From: Bretschneidera sinensis
Taxonomy: Eukaryota > Streptophyta > Magnoliopsida > Brassicales > Akaniaceae
Assembly: GCA_023935145.1 (NCBI GenBank)
Contig: CM043698.1
Span: 67,391,001-67,455,000 of the forward strand
Reading direction: 5' to 3'
Length of the DNA stretch: 64,000 nucleotides
The translations under genes were made by a program, and so were the position numbers. Below the pieces are notes generated by a model. That model did not search any database. It was not told where the DNA came from and was given only the letters and a program-made list of their open reading frames with translations. Position 1 is the first letter of the stretch. Every line of letters starts with the position of its first letter. This document shows, piece after piece, positions 32,646 through 42,508 of the stretch.

Positions 32646-33660
32646 ATGAAAGCATCATGTGTGAATGAAGCCTCTACCTCAAAAACCACTAGCAAGGTTA
32701 AAAGCATTCCCTCAATGAATACTAGTAGGTCTAGAAATACTAATTCTAATGCATATACAAGAATGAAACATTCTAGAAATACTCATACTTACATGTATGC
32801 CCATTCAAGAAATGCTTATACACATCCTAGGTTTAACCATCATGTGCATCCTAGAAATAATATGTATACTCAAGACTTGCACACTGCACAAGAATATCCT
32901 AGGAATTACTATCATGGTTATTCTAGAAATAATATGCATATCATAATAATGCAAGCAAGTATCCTAGAAATCATTATCATACATTTCCTAGAAATGACAT
33001 GCATATTCCACACAATAGAAACATGTATCCTAGGAATTATTATCCAAAGAATTATAGACATGCACAACTAAGTCATCTTATAAATTTCAAAAACTATTGT
33101 TGGGAATTTGTCTAAGAATTAAAAGTTGTTAGAAGATGAAGCTTTAGCCCTATGAGCCGTGGCACAGGCTGGGTGCACCACGGCTAACAGTAAGGGTGGA
33201 GTTCATCAAGGGCTTTGTAATTGGAATTTTCTTGGGGAAAATTCCAGGGAAACACTTAGTTTTGATCTCTTTCTTTTCTCGTCTTGTTCTTGAGGAGGTG
33301 TTGCTGTAATTGTAAGAACTCCATTGATTTAGTGTAGAGAGCTCGGAGGAGCTCACGGGGGCGTAGGCATTTACCAAAGCTCGATAACAATTGCTTGTGT
33401 TTTCTTTTTATGGTTTAATTCTTGTTCTAGTACAAATCATTCTGGATTTGGGGGTTTGGAAAGATCACAACCTGGGATTGAAGGTGATTTTCCAACAACT
33501 ATTATCCTAGGATTGTGCATCATCAACATGTCTATAGAACACCATATGTTGTTAAGAAAGTATGGGTCCCAAAAAGAACCATGTTTTCTAGGACTAACCC
33601 CAAAGGACCCAAGAAATTTTGGGTACCTAAAAATGTAATTGTGTATCCTTGTGTGATGTA
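32646..33660 (+). pseudogene. Tyr/Pro/Arg/Asn-repeat linker between gag and protease (Copia-B)
   Basis: A low-complexity segment repeating P-R-N-N-M or Y-P-R-N-Y-Y-H units (HPRNNMYT, YPRNYYHGYSRNNMH) encoded by repeats of CCTAGGAATTATTATCAT-like DNA. It ends VWVPK...PKKFWVPK before the protease. A solo LTR (33098-33497) interrupts it. The same linker is in Copia-C at 53018-53569. The repeat is basic and aromatic, so nucleic-acid binding is possible but not shown. Confidence 0.7.
33098..33497 (+). repeat. Solo LTR of a small copia element
   Basis: 400 bp from TGTTGGGAATTTG to TTTTCCAACA, flanked by the 5-bp TSD ACTAT (33093-33097 and 33498-33502), with no internal region. It is related to the Copia-A LTR (shared GAGCTCACGGGG, GTAGGCA and CTCGATAACAA) but less than half as long. 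It contains an inverted pair AGCCGTGG/CCACGGCT at 33158-33186. Confidence 0.93.
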
Positions 33661-35016
33661 GATATGTCTTCACACCAAAGAAAAAGGTAACTGTTGGTAC
33701 CTTGATAGTGGATGCTCAAAGCACATAACTGGTGCTAAAAGTGTATTCAAAGAGCTAACTCTAAGAGATGGTGGACATGTCACCATTGGAGACAACACAA
33801 AAATAAAGATCATCGTGCATGGAAAAGTTGGTAATAATTTCTCAACCATAGATAATGTATTATTAGTACAAGGCCTTAAGCCAAATTTGCTAAGTATTAG
33901 TCAACTATGTGATAAAGGCAACAAAGTCATATTTGAAACCTCTCCTTGTCTAGTTATAGACATCAAGAGTAACAAGATCAAGTTTGTTAGCCAAAGATAT
34001 GAACATGTCTATACAGTTGATTTAAAATTCTTGCATTCCAAAAATGAAAAATATTTTCCCTCATTTAGTGAAAATCCATGGCTATGGCATAGAAGACTTG
34101 GTCATGTGAATATGAATTTGCTTAAAACTATTTCAAGAAAAGATTTAGTCATTGGACTATCCAAAATCAAATCTGAAAAAGATAAAGTATGTGATGCTTG
34201 TCACATGGGAAAACAAACTAGAATTTCTTTTAAATCAAAAAATGTAGTCTCAACTACTGACTTATTCCAGTAAGTACCATTAGTCTAGGTGGCCATCAAT
34301 ATTCTCTTGCTATTGTTGATGATTATTCAAGATATGCCTTTATTATCTTTATTGCTTACAAGGATGAAGCCTACAAAGGATTTGAAAACTTTTGCAAGAA
34401 GGTTCAAAATGAAAAAGAAATTTGTATTTCAATCATTAGAAGTGATCATAAAAACGAATTTGAAAACCAAAGCTTTTCAAAATTTTGTGATGAAAATGGA
34501 ATTGATCACAACTTTTCAGTGCCTAGAACTCCTCAACAAAATGGAGTTGTTGAGAGGAAAAATAGAGTTCGAGAAAAATTTGCAAGAACAATGCTTTGTG
34601 AAAATAGCTTACCAAAATACTTTTGGGTGAAAGCAGTAAACACTTCTTTCTATATCTTGAATAGAATATTAATTAGGCCTATGCTTGACAAAACTCTGTA
34701 TGAATTATGGAAAGGTAGAAAACCTAATATCTCCTATTTTTGTACCTTTGGTTGTAAATGCTTTATCCTAAATAACAATAAAACTAACTTGGGTAAATTT
34801 GACTTAAAGACTGATGAAGGGATATTCTTAGGATATTCAACCTTTACTAAAGCTTATAGAGTCTTCAATAAGATAACTCTATTGGTAGAAGAATCCTTAC
34901 ATGTAGCCTTTGACGAGTCTAACCCAATTAGTAGTAGAGAAGTTTCTTTCAATGATAATGCTGATTTCATTCCAAGAACGGAGACACCTAGTCCCATTGT
35001 TGACCCAAAGGAGAGC
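33661..35016 (+). pseudogene. Copia-B protease and integrase
   Basis: The protease site YLDSGCSKHITG near 33700 is intact. Integrase: zinc domain HRRLGHVNMNLL...CDACHMGKQ (about 34090-34220), core LAIVDDYSRY-like sequence near 34310, SIIRSDHKNEFEN near 34430, and PQQNGVVERKNR near 34530 with the catalytic glutamate. Frame changes occur near 34270 and 34500. The C-terminal part reads FGCKCFILNN and GIFLGYSTFTKAYRVFNK. It stops at the AGAGC target site where TRG-2 begins. Confidence 0.88.
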
Positions 35017-36524
35017 TGATTACGCCCAAAGTATAACGTGGTAATTGTAGTACAGCCTTGGGGTGTCGATTCCATAGGGAAACAAACTAATTACAAAAGA
35101 AGGTGTAAACCTCAACATAAACGATAAAAGTTAAAGTGACAAAATCTGAATTGTTGATTGTGTAAAAATTGTGTAAATAATTGATGGATAATATAATAAA
35201 GAAACAACAAGGTTTCAGAAATCCTCCCTAGGTTTGTTGCCCTAATCCTAACTTGATTCAGTTGTTTTTATCTCGATTGCAAGTTTTACATCCCAAACTG
35301 GCAATCGACAAATATTCAATTAAAGTGCATGTATAAACCCTAATGTAATTGATATGAATTACTCTTTACTTTCAAGCACATATGACCTAGCTTATAAATT
35401 ATCAAGAGACGACAATATATCTACATGACAATATCGTAGCAATGGACAAATCTATAAAAGAGATCTACCGGACTCAATCACACCCAAACAAATACACATA
35501 AGAAGAGCATGACTAGACTTATATGGAAAAGAAGCATGCAATCACCGGACTAATAAGAAATCTACTAACTAAATTAAAGAATAAAACATAACGATGTTTA
35601 ATGAAAATAATACCAAACTACAAATGAATCAAATAAAGGAAAATAAGAACAACTACACCTAGGGATTCATCCCTTCGCCTTGCTTGGAGACTAGCTGGCC
35701 ATGGGGCTCATACATCCTCGAGTTGCCTCCGGCCTCTCAATGATCATCTCCCCCTTGGCAGTGAAAGCTTCGGCAATTCCTCAGCTTGCCCTCCAAAAGT
35801 GCTTCGGATTACTCCTAAGGACCCTCTGGATTGCTCCTAAAGTCCCTCTGGATTCACTTTCTGATGATCTCAGATTCTCCGATCGTCCTTAAAGCTGAAG
35901 TGGAGTGGGTCTTATATAGGCAAATACCATGGGGCCAATGTGTTTCCAATCCGATGTGGGATGTGGGATATAGAAATGTGTTTCTAACCGATGTGGGATG
36001 TGGGATTTAGGCCTTCACATGCCCTTCACGCTGAAATCCCGCATAGCCTGACCTTTGTCTACTTAAACTGCCATAACTTTCTCTAGAAAAATCATTTTTA
36101 CAAACCGTAAAATTTTTCAGAAAATAGACTTTCTGATCTTTCTAAGCACATATGGCTAATCTCCTGGTTCTTCTTGTATCAATACAGTTTAATTTACAAA
36201 GATGATTGATCTGTACAGGCAATTTTGGCAATTTACTGAAACTCCTTTCTAGTGCGGGCAGCAGTTGTTGCTCTTTTAAGCCCTCCATCTTGTCCTCCGG
36301 AAGCATTCCTTCACTCTAATATGCTTCGAGTCTTTGTGCTTCAAGTAATGATAACTTTTCCTCCTCTTTTGAGCTTAAAGTACCTGAAAATGCACCGAAA
36401 TAGATCAATGATCCAAGAATGATACTTTAGAGTTGTTAACGTATAAAAGCGCAATTAAAACCTAGATCAACCCTAAAATGATAACAATTAAGTACTGTTA
36501 ACATGCATTTTATGACGCTCATCA
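35017..36524 (-). repeat. 3' LTR of TRG-2
   Basis: 1508 bp. On the element's strand it starts TGATGAGCGTCATAAAATGC and ends GGGCGTAATCA. It is very similar to the other LTR (scattered substitutions and small indels). Polypurine tract AGTTGGGGGTTG is at 36525-36536 on the minus strand. Confidence 0.92.
35912..35999 (-). promoter_or_regulatory. snRNA-type upstream elements and TATA box in the TRG-2 LTR
   Basis: On the minus strand, ATCCCACATCG occurs at 35999-35989 and again at 35962-35952, followed 33 bp later by TATATAA at 35918-35912. RTCCCACATCG is the upstream sequence element of plant U-snRNA promoters, and a spacing of about four helical turns to TATA is the RNA polymerase II type. The other LTR has 41975-41965 (exact) and 41938-41928 (one mismatch), with the same 33-bp gap to TATATAA at 41894-41888. 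Confidence 0.7.
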
Positions 36525-38034
36525 CAACCCCCAACTAGCTTATTGCTAGTCCCTAGCAATTCAAGCTAAAACAAGAGATGAATTCTACGGTGGGAATCAA
36601 AGTAAATGAAAAGCAATATTAGTGTTAACCAAGAGTAATTCACATTTTGTCTCAAAAATTGCACATAACACACGGCACAAAAAATCATTAAATTTCACCC
36701 AAATCCAAAAGTAATCCAAACATCAATCTTAAAATCGTTATTGAATCTTAACATCCATCTTACCACAAACCATTAATCCGAACACCCGGATGATTTTATG
36801 CATAACATTCATGAATACAAGTTTTGGCCTCTAAAACATGATAAATTTCATGACGTCAATCACAAAAACAAGCTCCATATGCTGACATTTCAAATCACTC
36901 TCCACTATTGTAGAAAAATCACATTACATTGGATCAATAGGTCTTTAATAGGCTTGTAACGTTAGGCTAAGGTAAAGGTTAAGAAAAAATGGGAAGGATT
37001 CATGAGAAAAAGAACTCAATCTCTTAGCTTTAAACACAATCACTTTTAAGCTCTAGATAACTTTACTTCAATACCCAACTTTTTCAACCATTTTTCAAGC
37101 ATTTCTTTCAACAAATCACCATTTTTTTTTTCTTTCTTTCTTCTTTCTTTGCCATAATTCTTTTTTTTTTGGCACATAACCATTCACCTTCTTTTTCATT
37201 TTTTTTCTTTTCTTTTCCACAACTCCCAACTTATCTCCTTTAATGTACTTAGGTTGCGGTAGTGATATTTTTTTCATATTTCCACCCTTACTTCTTTTAA
37301 GTGCTTCTCACAACATGTGTATAACTAAGTTTTTTTAAACGAAAGGTAAGGATAAAATATTTTTAGGCTCATAAAGGCAAGTAAATGGTTTATTGAAGAA
37401 ACAAGGCTCAATTTTCCTTTTCAAGAAAAAGGCTCAAATAGGTGACTAGTGATAAATATAGCAATGGTAGGTTTGAAAGGCTCAAACGGTTCAAAAATGG
37501 TCTATATCATATCCTAAGTAGTGTGCGTTCTAGGAATTCGCCTCAAGTGATTATCAAGTAAGTTCTAGAGCTTGTCAAGACCACAAAAGTATTCATAAAA
37601 CAATCACACATAAAATTTCTCTTAAATGTTTTAGACTAATCATACAATCTTACCGCAAACTAGAGTCTCAAACCAAATGAAGATTGATACTTAAATTAAT
37701 TTCAAACCGAAGCAAGATTTAACTTCTTCTACATGCTATCTGCTATCTCAATTAAGCTCATATCATTGACGTGTGAATTAACTCTAAGGCTAACACCAAG
37801 CATGCTAGAAACAAACAAAAAGGAAAATGACACCAAGCAGTTCAATGGAAAAAGAAAAAAATGTATGGAAATAAAGAATATGGAAACAAAGAAATGCGTT
37901 TCCTCCACCCCCAACTTAAAAATTGCATTGACCTCAATGTAAAAGAAAGAGTAAATGAAACTCCCTTTGTAGCCAAAGGTGCACAGAAGCTGAAAATTGT
38001 GCTCCACCATTTGAACTGCTTCATATATTTGTCC
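36525..38034 (-). other. TRG-2 non-coding 3' region
   Basis: Corresponds to 18878-20348 of TRG-1: an internal purine tract (complement of TCCTCCACCCCCAACTT at 37901-37917), long T/C-rich runs on the plus strand at 37120-37220, and the terminal polypurine tract. Short ORFs on either strand are not conserved as proteins and are not supported. Confidence 0.65.
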
Positions 38035-38162
38035 CTGAAAAAGAAATACTAAGTTAATATTGGAAAACAAAAATATGAATAATAAACAAGAAAAAGAAAT
38101 ATGAAAACAATAAAAGTAAAAGGATATGTTGTGGGGTGCCTCCCATTAGCGCTAAGTTTTAC
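38035..38162 (-). other. Putative conserved intron, TRG-2
   Basis: On the minus strand, GAAGAC|GTAAAACTTAGCGC to TTTTTCAG|GGACAAATAT, 128 nt. Fourth example of the module in the window. Confidence 0.5.
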
Positions 38163-39457
38163 GTCTTCAGCCAGACACTTTTATTCCCTCCTTGAAAAAC
38201 ATAAGTTGGATGCACTAGCCACTGCTTTGCTACAAAACTTTGTGCTTGTATGCCTTGGCGATGGCAAGGAATACTTAAAGTCCACCGCATGTGGCTCAAG
38301 TGTTTTGGTGATGCCCATTTACTATCAGCAGTAGGGTATTTGATTCCTGCATCCATGTGACTTCTCTCAAGCAACTTCTCAAAGCATGGTTGGCAAGATG
38401 TCTTAATAAATTCCTGTGGCTTATCAAAAACATCAACAACATTAACGGCATTGGGATAATTTGAAGAATCTTTGAACTCAAGATTATTAGGAATGAATTT
38501 CGAAGAGTTAGAATTATCTTTGATGTACTCATCCTCTTCATGTGGCTGCCATGGGACTCGAAAAACATTTACCTCTAGAGTCCTATTTCCAAATGATAAT
38601 GTCACTAGGCCATTCCTACAATTAATGAGGGCATTGATGGTGGCAAGGAATGGTCTTCCAAGTATCAAAGGAATTTTAGACTCCGTGTTTATAGTAGAAA
38701 CAGTATCTAAAACCAAAAAGTCAACAGGATAGTAGAAATTATCAATTTGCAACAAAATATCTTCTACAATACCTCTTGGTTTTCTTATTGATCTATCTGC
38801 TAATTGAAGTACCACGGAGGTTGGTTTGATCTCACTTAGACTGAGTTGTAAGTACATGGAGTATGGCATAAGGTTTACACTAGCACCCAAATCTAGTAAT
38901 GCTTGGCCACAAGGTTTATTTCCAATTTGGCAAGCCACCGTTGGACAGCCTGGATCTTTATATTTGGGTGGTGTCTTGCTGTTAATTACAGCACTTGCTT
39001 GCTCCATTAAGAATGTCGTCTTCTTCACATTGTGCTTCATCTTGAGTGTGCATAGATCCTTGATGACTTTAGCATAGTTGGGAATTTGTTTTATGACATA
39101 AAGAAGAGGAAGATTAATTTTAACATGCTGAAGTTGTTCAAGAATCTCACCTTTTAATGTTGTATTTATCTCCTTAAGTTTAAGGAGTGCTTGAGGGAAA
39201 GGCACCGGTGGGCAATAAACATCACGGGCCTCTTGTTCCTTGGGGGCTTTATCCTTGTTGCTTACGGTATTAGGAATCAAGTGTGATGGTAGAGTGGGAC
39301 CATCAATTGTCTTACTACTGCGAGTAATTATGGCATTAGCCTCTCTAATGTTTTGATTTTCAGGATTGGAGGTTTGTGCCATATGTTGTCCCCTTGGATT
39401 AAGTTGTGGCTGTGAAGGAAACCGACCTTGTTCTTGAATCGTCAAGAAACTAGTCAA
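38159..39457 (-). CDS. TRG-2 protease-containing ORF
   Basis: 432 open codons in the gag frame. The N-terminal part is a linker (AQTSNPENQNIREANAIITR), followed by CPPVPFPQALLKLKE and LPLLYVIKQIPNYAKVIKDL, typical of the gag-protease junction in Athila-like elements. The aspartic protease has the catalytic motif ALLDLGASVNLMPY and the later ILGRPFLATINALI. Only one catalytic aspartate is needed per monomer, so it could be active. Beyond residue 300 the sequence is non-conserved and ends about where TRG-1 ends, without reaching RT. The last codons overlap the intron donor. Confidence 0.85.
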   Translation of the reverse strand: MTSFLTIQEQGRFPSQPQLNPRGQHMAQTSNPENQNIREANAIITRSSKTIDGPTLPSHLIPNTVSNKDKAPKEQEARDVYCPPVPFPQALLKLKEINTTLKGEILEQLQHVKINLPLLYVIKQIPNYAKVIKDLCTLKMKHNVKKTTFLMEQASAVINSKTPPKYKDPGCPTVACQIGNKPCGQALLDLGASVNLMPYSMYLQLSLSEIKPTSVVLQLADRSIRKPRGIVEDILLQIDNFYYPVDFLVLDTVSTINTESKIPLILGRPFLATINALINCRNGLVTLSFGNRTLEVNVFRVPWQPHEEDEYIKDNSNSSKFIPNNLEFKDSSNYPNAVNVVDVFDKPQEFIKTSCQPCFEKLLERSHMDAGIKYPTADSKWASPKHLSHMRWTLSIPCHRQGIQAQSFVAKQWLVHPTYVFQGGNKSVWLKT

Positions 39458-39682
39458 CTTGGTGAGTTGACTCTTTATTACCTTTTGTTCCTCTTTGATC
39501 GCTTGTTATTCCTCTAACAACCGTTGATTTATTTTTCCTTGATCTTCCATACTCTTGGCATGTACCTGCATAAATGACTTAAACATATCTTTCAAAGGTA
39601 AAGATTGTTGAGGTGCATTAAATGAGGTTGCTTCCGGTTGCCATTGGGTACTAGAGTGGGCAGGGGGTTGTATGTCAGATTT

Positions 39683-40774
39683 TCAACTGAAATTAGGGTG
39701 ATTCTTCCAACTGAGATTGTAGGTGTTAGAGTATGGTGAGTGTGGTTTCCCAAAGGGTATACCTATAGCATTACACTCATCCTTCATCTCAAAATAAACT
39801 GGACAATCCTTAGGTAAATGATCTACCCCATTACACATGAAACAAGGCTCATAGGACTCTAACCTAGCAACCGGTTTAGGGGTTCTAGTATCCTTGGTTT
39901 TTAAGGCTTCAATTTCCTTAGTTAGGACCTCTAAACGGGCTTTAAGGCTGTCCTCTTCCTTATATTGGTAAATCACAACGGGTTGATTTCTCCTAGTGCC
40001 TTCCATGGCATTTGGTTCAGTCCAAGTGTGGGCTTTTTCTGATAGGTCATCTAGGAAATCTATAGCTTGGTCGGGATCTTTTTGAAGAAAATTCCCATTG
40101 CACACCATTTCTATGAACTGCCTTTCCCTACTTAGGAGTCCATCATAGAAATAGCTAACTACCCGCCAACTCTCATACCCATGGTGTGGACAAGAATTCA
40201 AAAGGTCCTTGAAACGTTCCCAAACTTGATATAAGGTTTCACTCTCCTTTTGTGCAAAGTTTGAGATTTGTCTCATGAGGTTGTTGGTCTTATGGGTTGG
40301 GAAATTTTTTTGGAAGAAAACTCGGGTCATCTCATCCCAACCACCTATGGACCTAGGCCTTAACGAGTACAGCCAAGCCTTGGCTTTTTCCTTAAGCGAA
40401 AAAGGGAAAAACCGAAGTTTGACGGTGTCTATCATATCAGCCCTACTGTGAAAAGCAGCTACTACTTCCTCAAATTCCCTAATATGGATATAGGGGTTTT
40501 CATTCTCAAACCCATGGAAAGTTGGTAGCAATTGGATCATGCCGGACTTAAAATCAGGTTGTTGAACATTAGGGGGGAACATGATACACGATGGTGTGGC
40601 TGTACGGCTAGGGTGCAAGTAATCCTTAAGTGTCCTAGGGGGTTGATCTTCATGTTCACTCATTTCTTTGGGACTAGATGGATTGTCAAATAAAGGATTT
40701 GAAAAAGAATTAAATTCTGACTCTAACACTGGCCTACAACCAAATCTACCCATAGCATCTCTATGTATGTGCAT
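39683..40774 (-). CDS. TRG-2 gag
   Basis: 363 codons on the minus strand, starting MHIHRDAMGRFGC. An internal Met (MSEHEDQPPRTLKDYLHPS) is the likely alternative start by comparison with TRG-1. The gag core reads FHGFENENPYIHIREFEEV, LKEKAKAWLYSLRPRSIGGW, FFQKNFPTHKT, WERFKDLLNSCPHHGYE. A knuckle near residue 312 reads CFMCNGVDHLPKDC. It ends NHPNFS followed by TGA, the same position where both TRG-1 gags have a stop and Athila-R has TGG. After a further stop near 39508 the frame reopens into the protease ORF. Confidence 0.88.
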   Translation of the reverse strand: MHIHRDAMGRFGCRPVLESEFNSFSNPLFDNPSSPKEMSEHEDQPPRTLKDYLHPSRTATPSCIMFPPNVQQPDFKSGMIQLLPTFHGFENENPYIHIREFEEVVAAFHSRADMIDTVKLRFFPFSLKEKAKAWLYSLRPRSIGGWDEMTRVFFQKNFPTHKTNNLMRQISNFAQKESETLYQVWERFKDLLNSCPHHGYESWRVVSYFYDGLLSRERQFIEMVCNGNFLQKDPDQAIDFLDDLSEKAHTWTEPNAMEGTRRNQPVVIYQYKEEDSLKARLEVLTKEIEALKTKDTRTPKPVARLESYEPCFMCNGVDHLPKDCPVYFEMKDECNAIGIPFGKPHSPYSNTYNLSWKNHPNFS

Positions 40775-40956
40775 GTGAGGTAATAAAAATACTATAAAAA
40801 AGAAAGAATCGAATAAAATTAAAAAATAAAAAATTAATGCAACAAGCTAAAAGAAGTAACGAAGTTACCGCCTTTACAGATGCTGAAAAGAAAAACTATT
40901 TACAACTCTTCTACCGTCATGTCAAAAGTTGACAATCTTCTTTGTACTTAAGCGTG

Positions 40957-40981
40957 TTTCCCAGGCAACGGTGCCAAAATC
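40957..40981 (-). other. TRG-2 primer-binding site
   Basis: On the minus strand TTTTGGCACCGTTGCCTGGG follows the 5' LTR: an Asp-tRNA-type site (TGGCGCCGTTGCCGGGG) with transitions. The leader between here and gag (40775-40956) is AT-rich and shows no gene. Confidence 0.75.
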
Positions 40982-42508
40982 TGATTACACCCAAAGTATA
41001 ACGCGGTAATTGTAGTACAGCTTTGGGGTGTCGATTCCACAGGGAAACAAACTAATTACAAAAGAAGGTGTAAACCTCAACACAAACGATAAAAGTTAAA
41101 GTGACAAAATCTGAATTGTTGATTGTGTGAAAATTGTGTAAATAATTGATGGATAATATAATAAAGAAACAACAAGGTTTCGAAAATCCTCCCTAGGTTC
41201 ATTGCCCTAATCCTAACTTGATTCAGTTGTTTTTATCTCGATTGCAAGTTTCACATCCCAAACAGGCAATCGGCTAATATTCAATTAAAGTGCATGTATA
41301 AACCCTAATGTAATTGATATGAATTACTCTTTACTTTCAAGCACATATGACCTAACTTATAAATTATCAAGAGACAACGATATATCTACATGACAATATC
41401 GCAGCAATGGACAAATATATAAAAGAGATCTACCTGACTTAATCACACCCAAACAAATACACATAAGAAGAGCATGACTAGACTTATATGGAAAAGAAGC
41501 ATGCAATCACCGGACTAATAAGAAATCTACTAATTAAATTAAAGAATAAAACATAACAATGTTTAATGAAAAATAATACCAAACTACAACTGAATCAAAT
41601 AAAGGAAAATAAGAACAACTACACCTAGGGATTCATCCCTTCGCCTTGCTTGGAGACTAGCCGGCCATGGGGCTCATGCGTCCTCGAGTTGCCTCCGGCC
41701 TCTCAACGATCATCTCCCCCTTGGTAGTGAAAGCTTCGGTGATTCTTTAGCTTTCCCTCCAAAAGTACTTCGGATTCCTCCTAAGGGCCCTCTGAATTGC
41801 TCCTAAAGGCCCTCTGGATTCACCTTCTAATGATCTCAGATGATCTCAGATTCTCCGATCATCCTTAAAGCTAAAGTGGAGTGGGTCTTATATAGGCAAA
41901 TACCATGAATGCAATGTGTTTCTAATCTGATGTGGGATGTGGGATATAGAAATGTGTTTCTAACCGATGTGGGATGTGGGATTTAGGCCTTCACATGCCC
42001 TTCACGCTGAAATCCCGCACAGCCCGCACAGCCTTACCTTTGTCTACTTAAATTGCCATAACTTTCTCTAGAAAAATCATTTTTACAAACCGTAAAATTC
42101 TCCAGAAAATAGACTTCTGGATCTTTCTAAGTATATATGGCTCATCTCCTGGTTCTTCTTGTATCAATACAGTTTAATTTTTAAAGATGATTGATCTGTA
42201 CGAGCAATTCTGGCAATTTACTGAAACTCCTTTCCAGTGCGGGCAGCAGTTGTTGCTCTTTTAAGCCCCCCATCTTGTCCGCCAGAAGCATTTCTTCACT
42301 CCAGTATGCCTCGAGTCTTTGTGCTTTAAGCAATGATAACTTTTCCTCCTCTTTTGAGCTTAAAGTACCTAAAAATGCACCGAAATAAATCAATGATCCA
42401 AGAATGATACTTTAGAGTTGTTAACGTATAAAAGTGCAATTAAACCTAGATCAACCCTAAAATGATAACAATTAAGTACTGTTAAGATGCATTTTATGAC
42501 TCTCATCA
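40982..42508 (-). repeat. 5' LTR of TRG-2
   Basis: 1527 bp, the promoter-bearing LTR of the element on the minus strand (starts at 42508, ends at 40982). TATA is at 41894-41888 and the snRNA-like elements at 41975-41965 and 41938-41928. Confidence 0.92.

Larger units (their letters stand above)
35017..42508 (-). mobile_element. TRG-2: gypsy-type gag-protease element without polymerase
   Basis: 7492 bp on the minus strand, bounded by LTRs (35017-36524 and 40982-42508) and the 5-bp TSD AGAGC (35012-35016 and 42509-42513). LTR ends (TGATGAG...GTAATCA on its own strand) and gag are related to TRG-1. The internal region has an Asp-tRNA-type primer site, gag, an aspartic protease, the conserved intron-like segment and a polypurine tract. 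No RT, RNase H or integrase fits in the remaining 1.5 kb. It splits the Copia-B pol. Confidence 0.92.
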
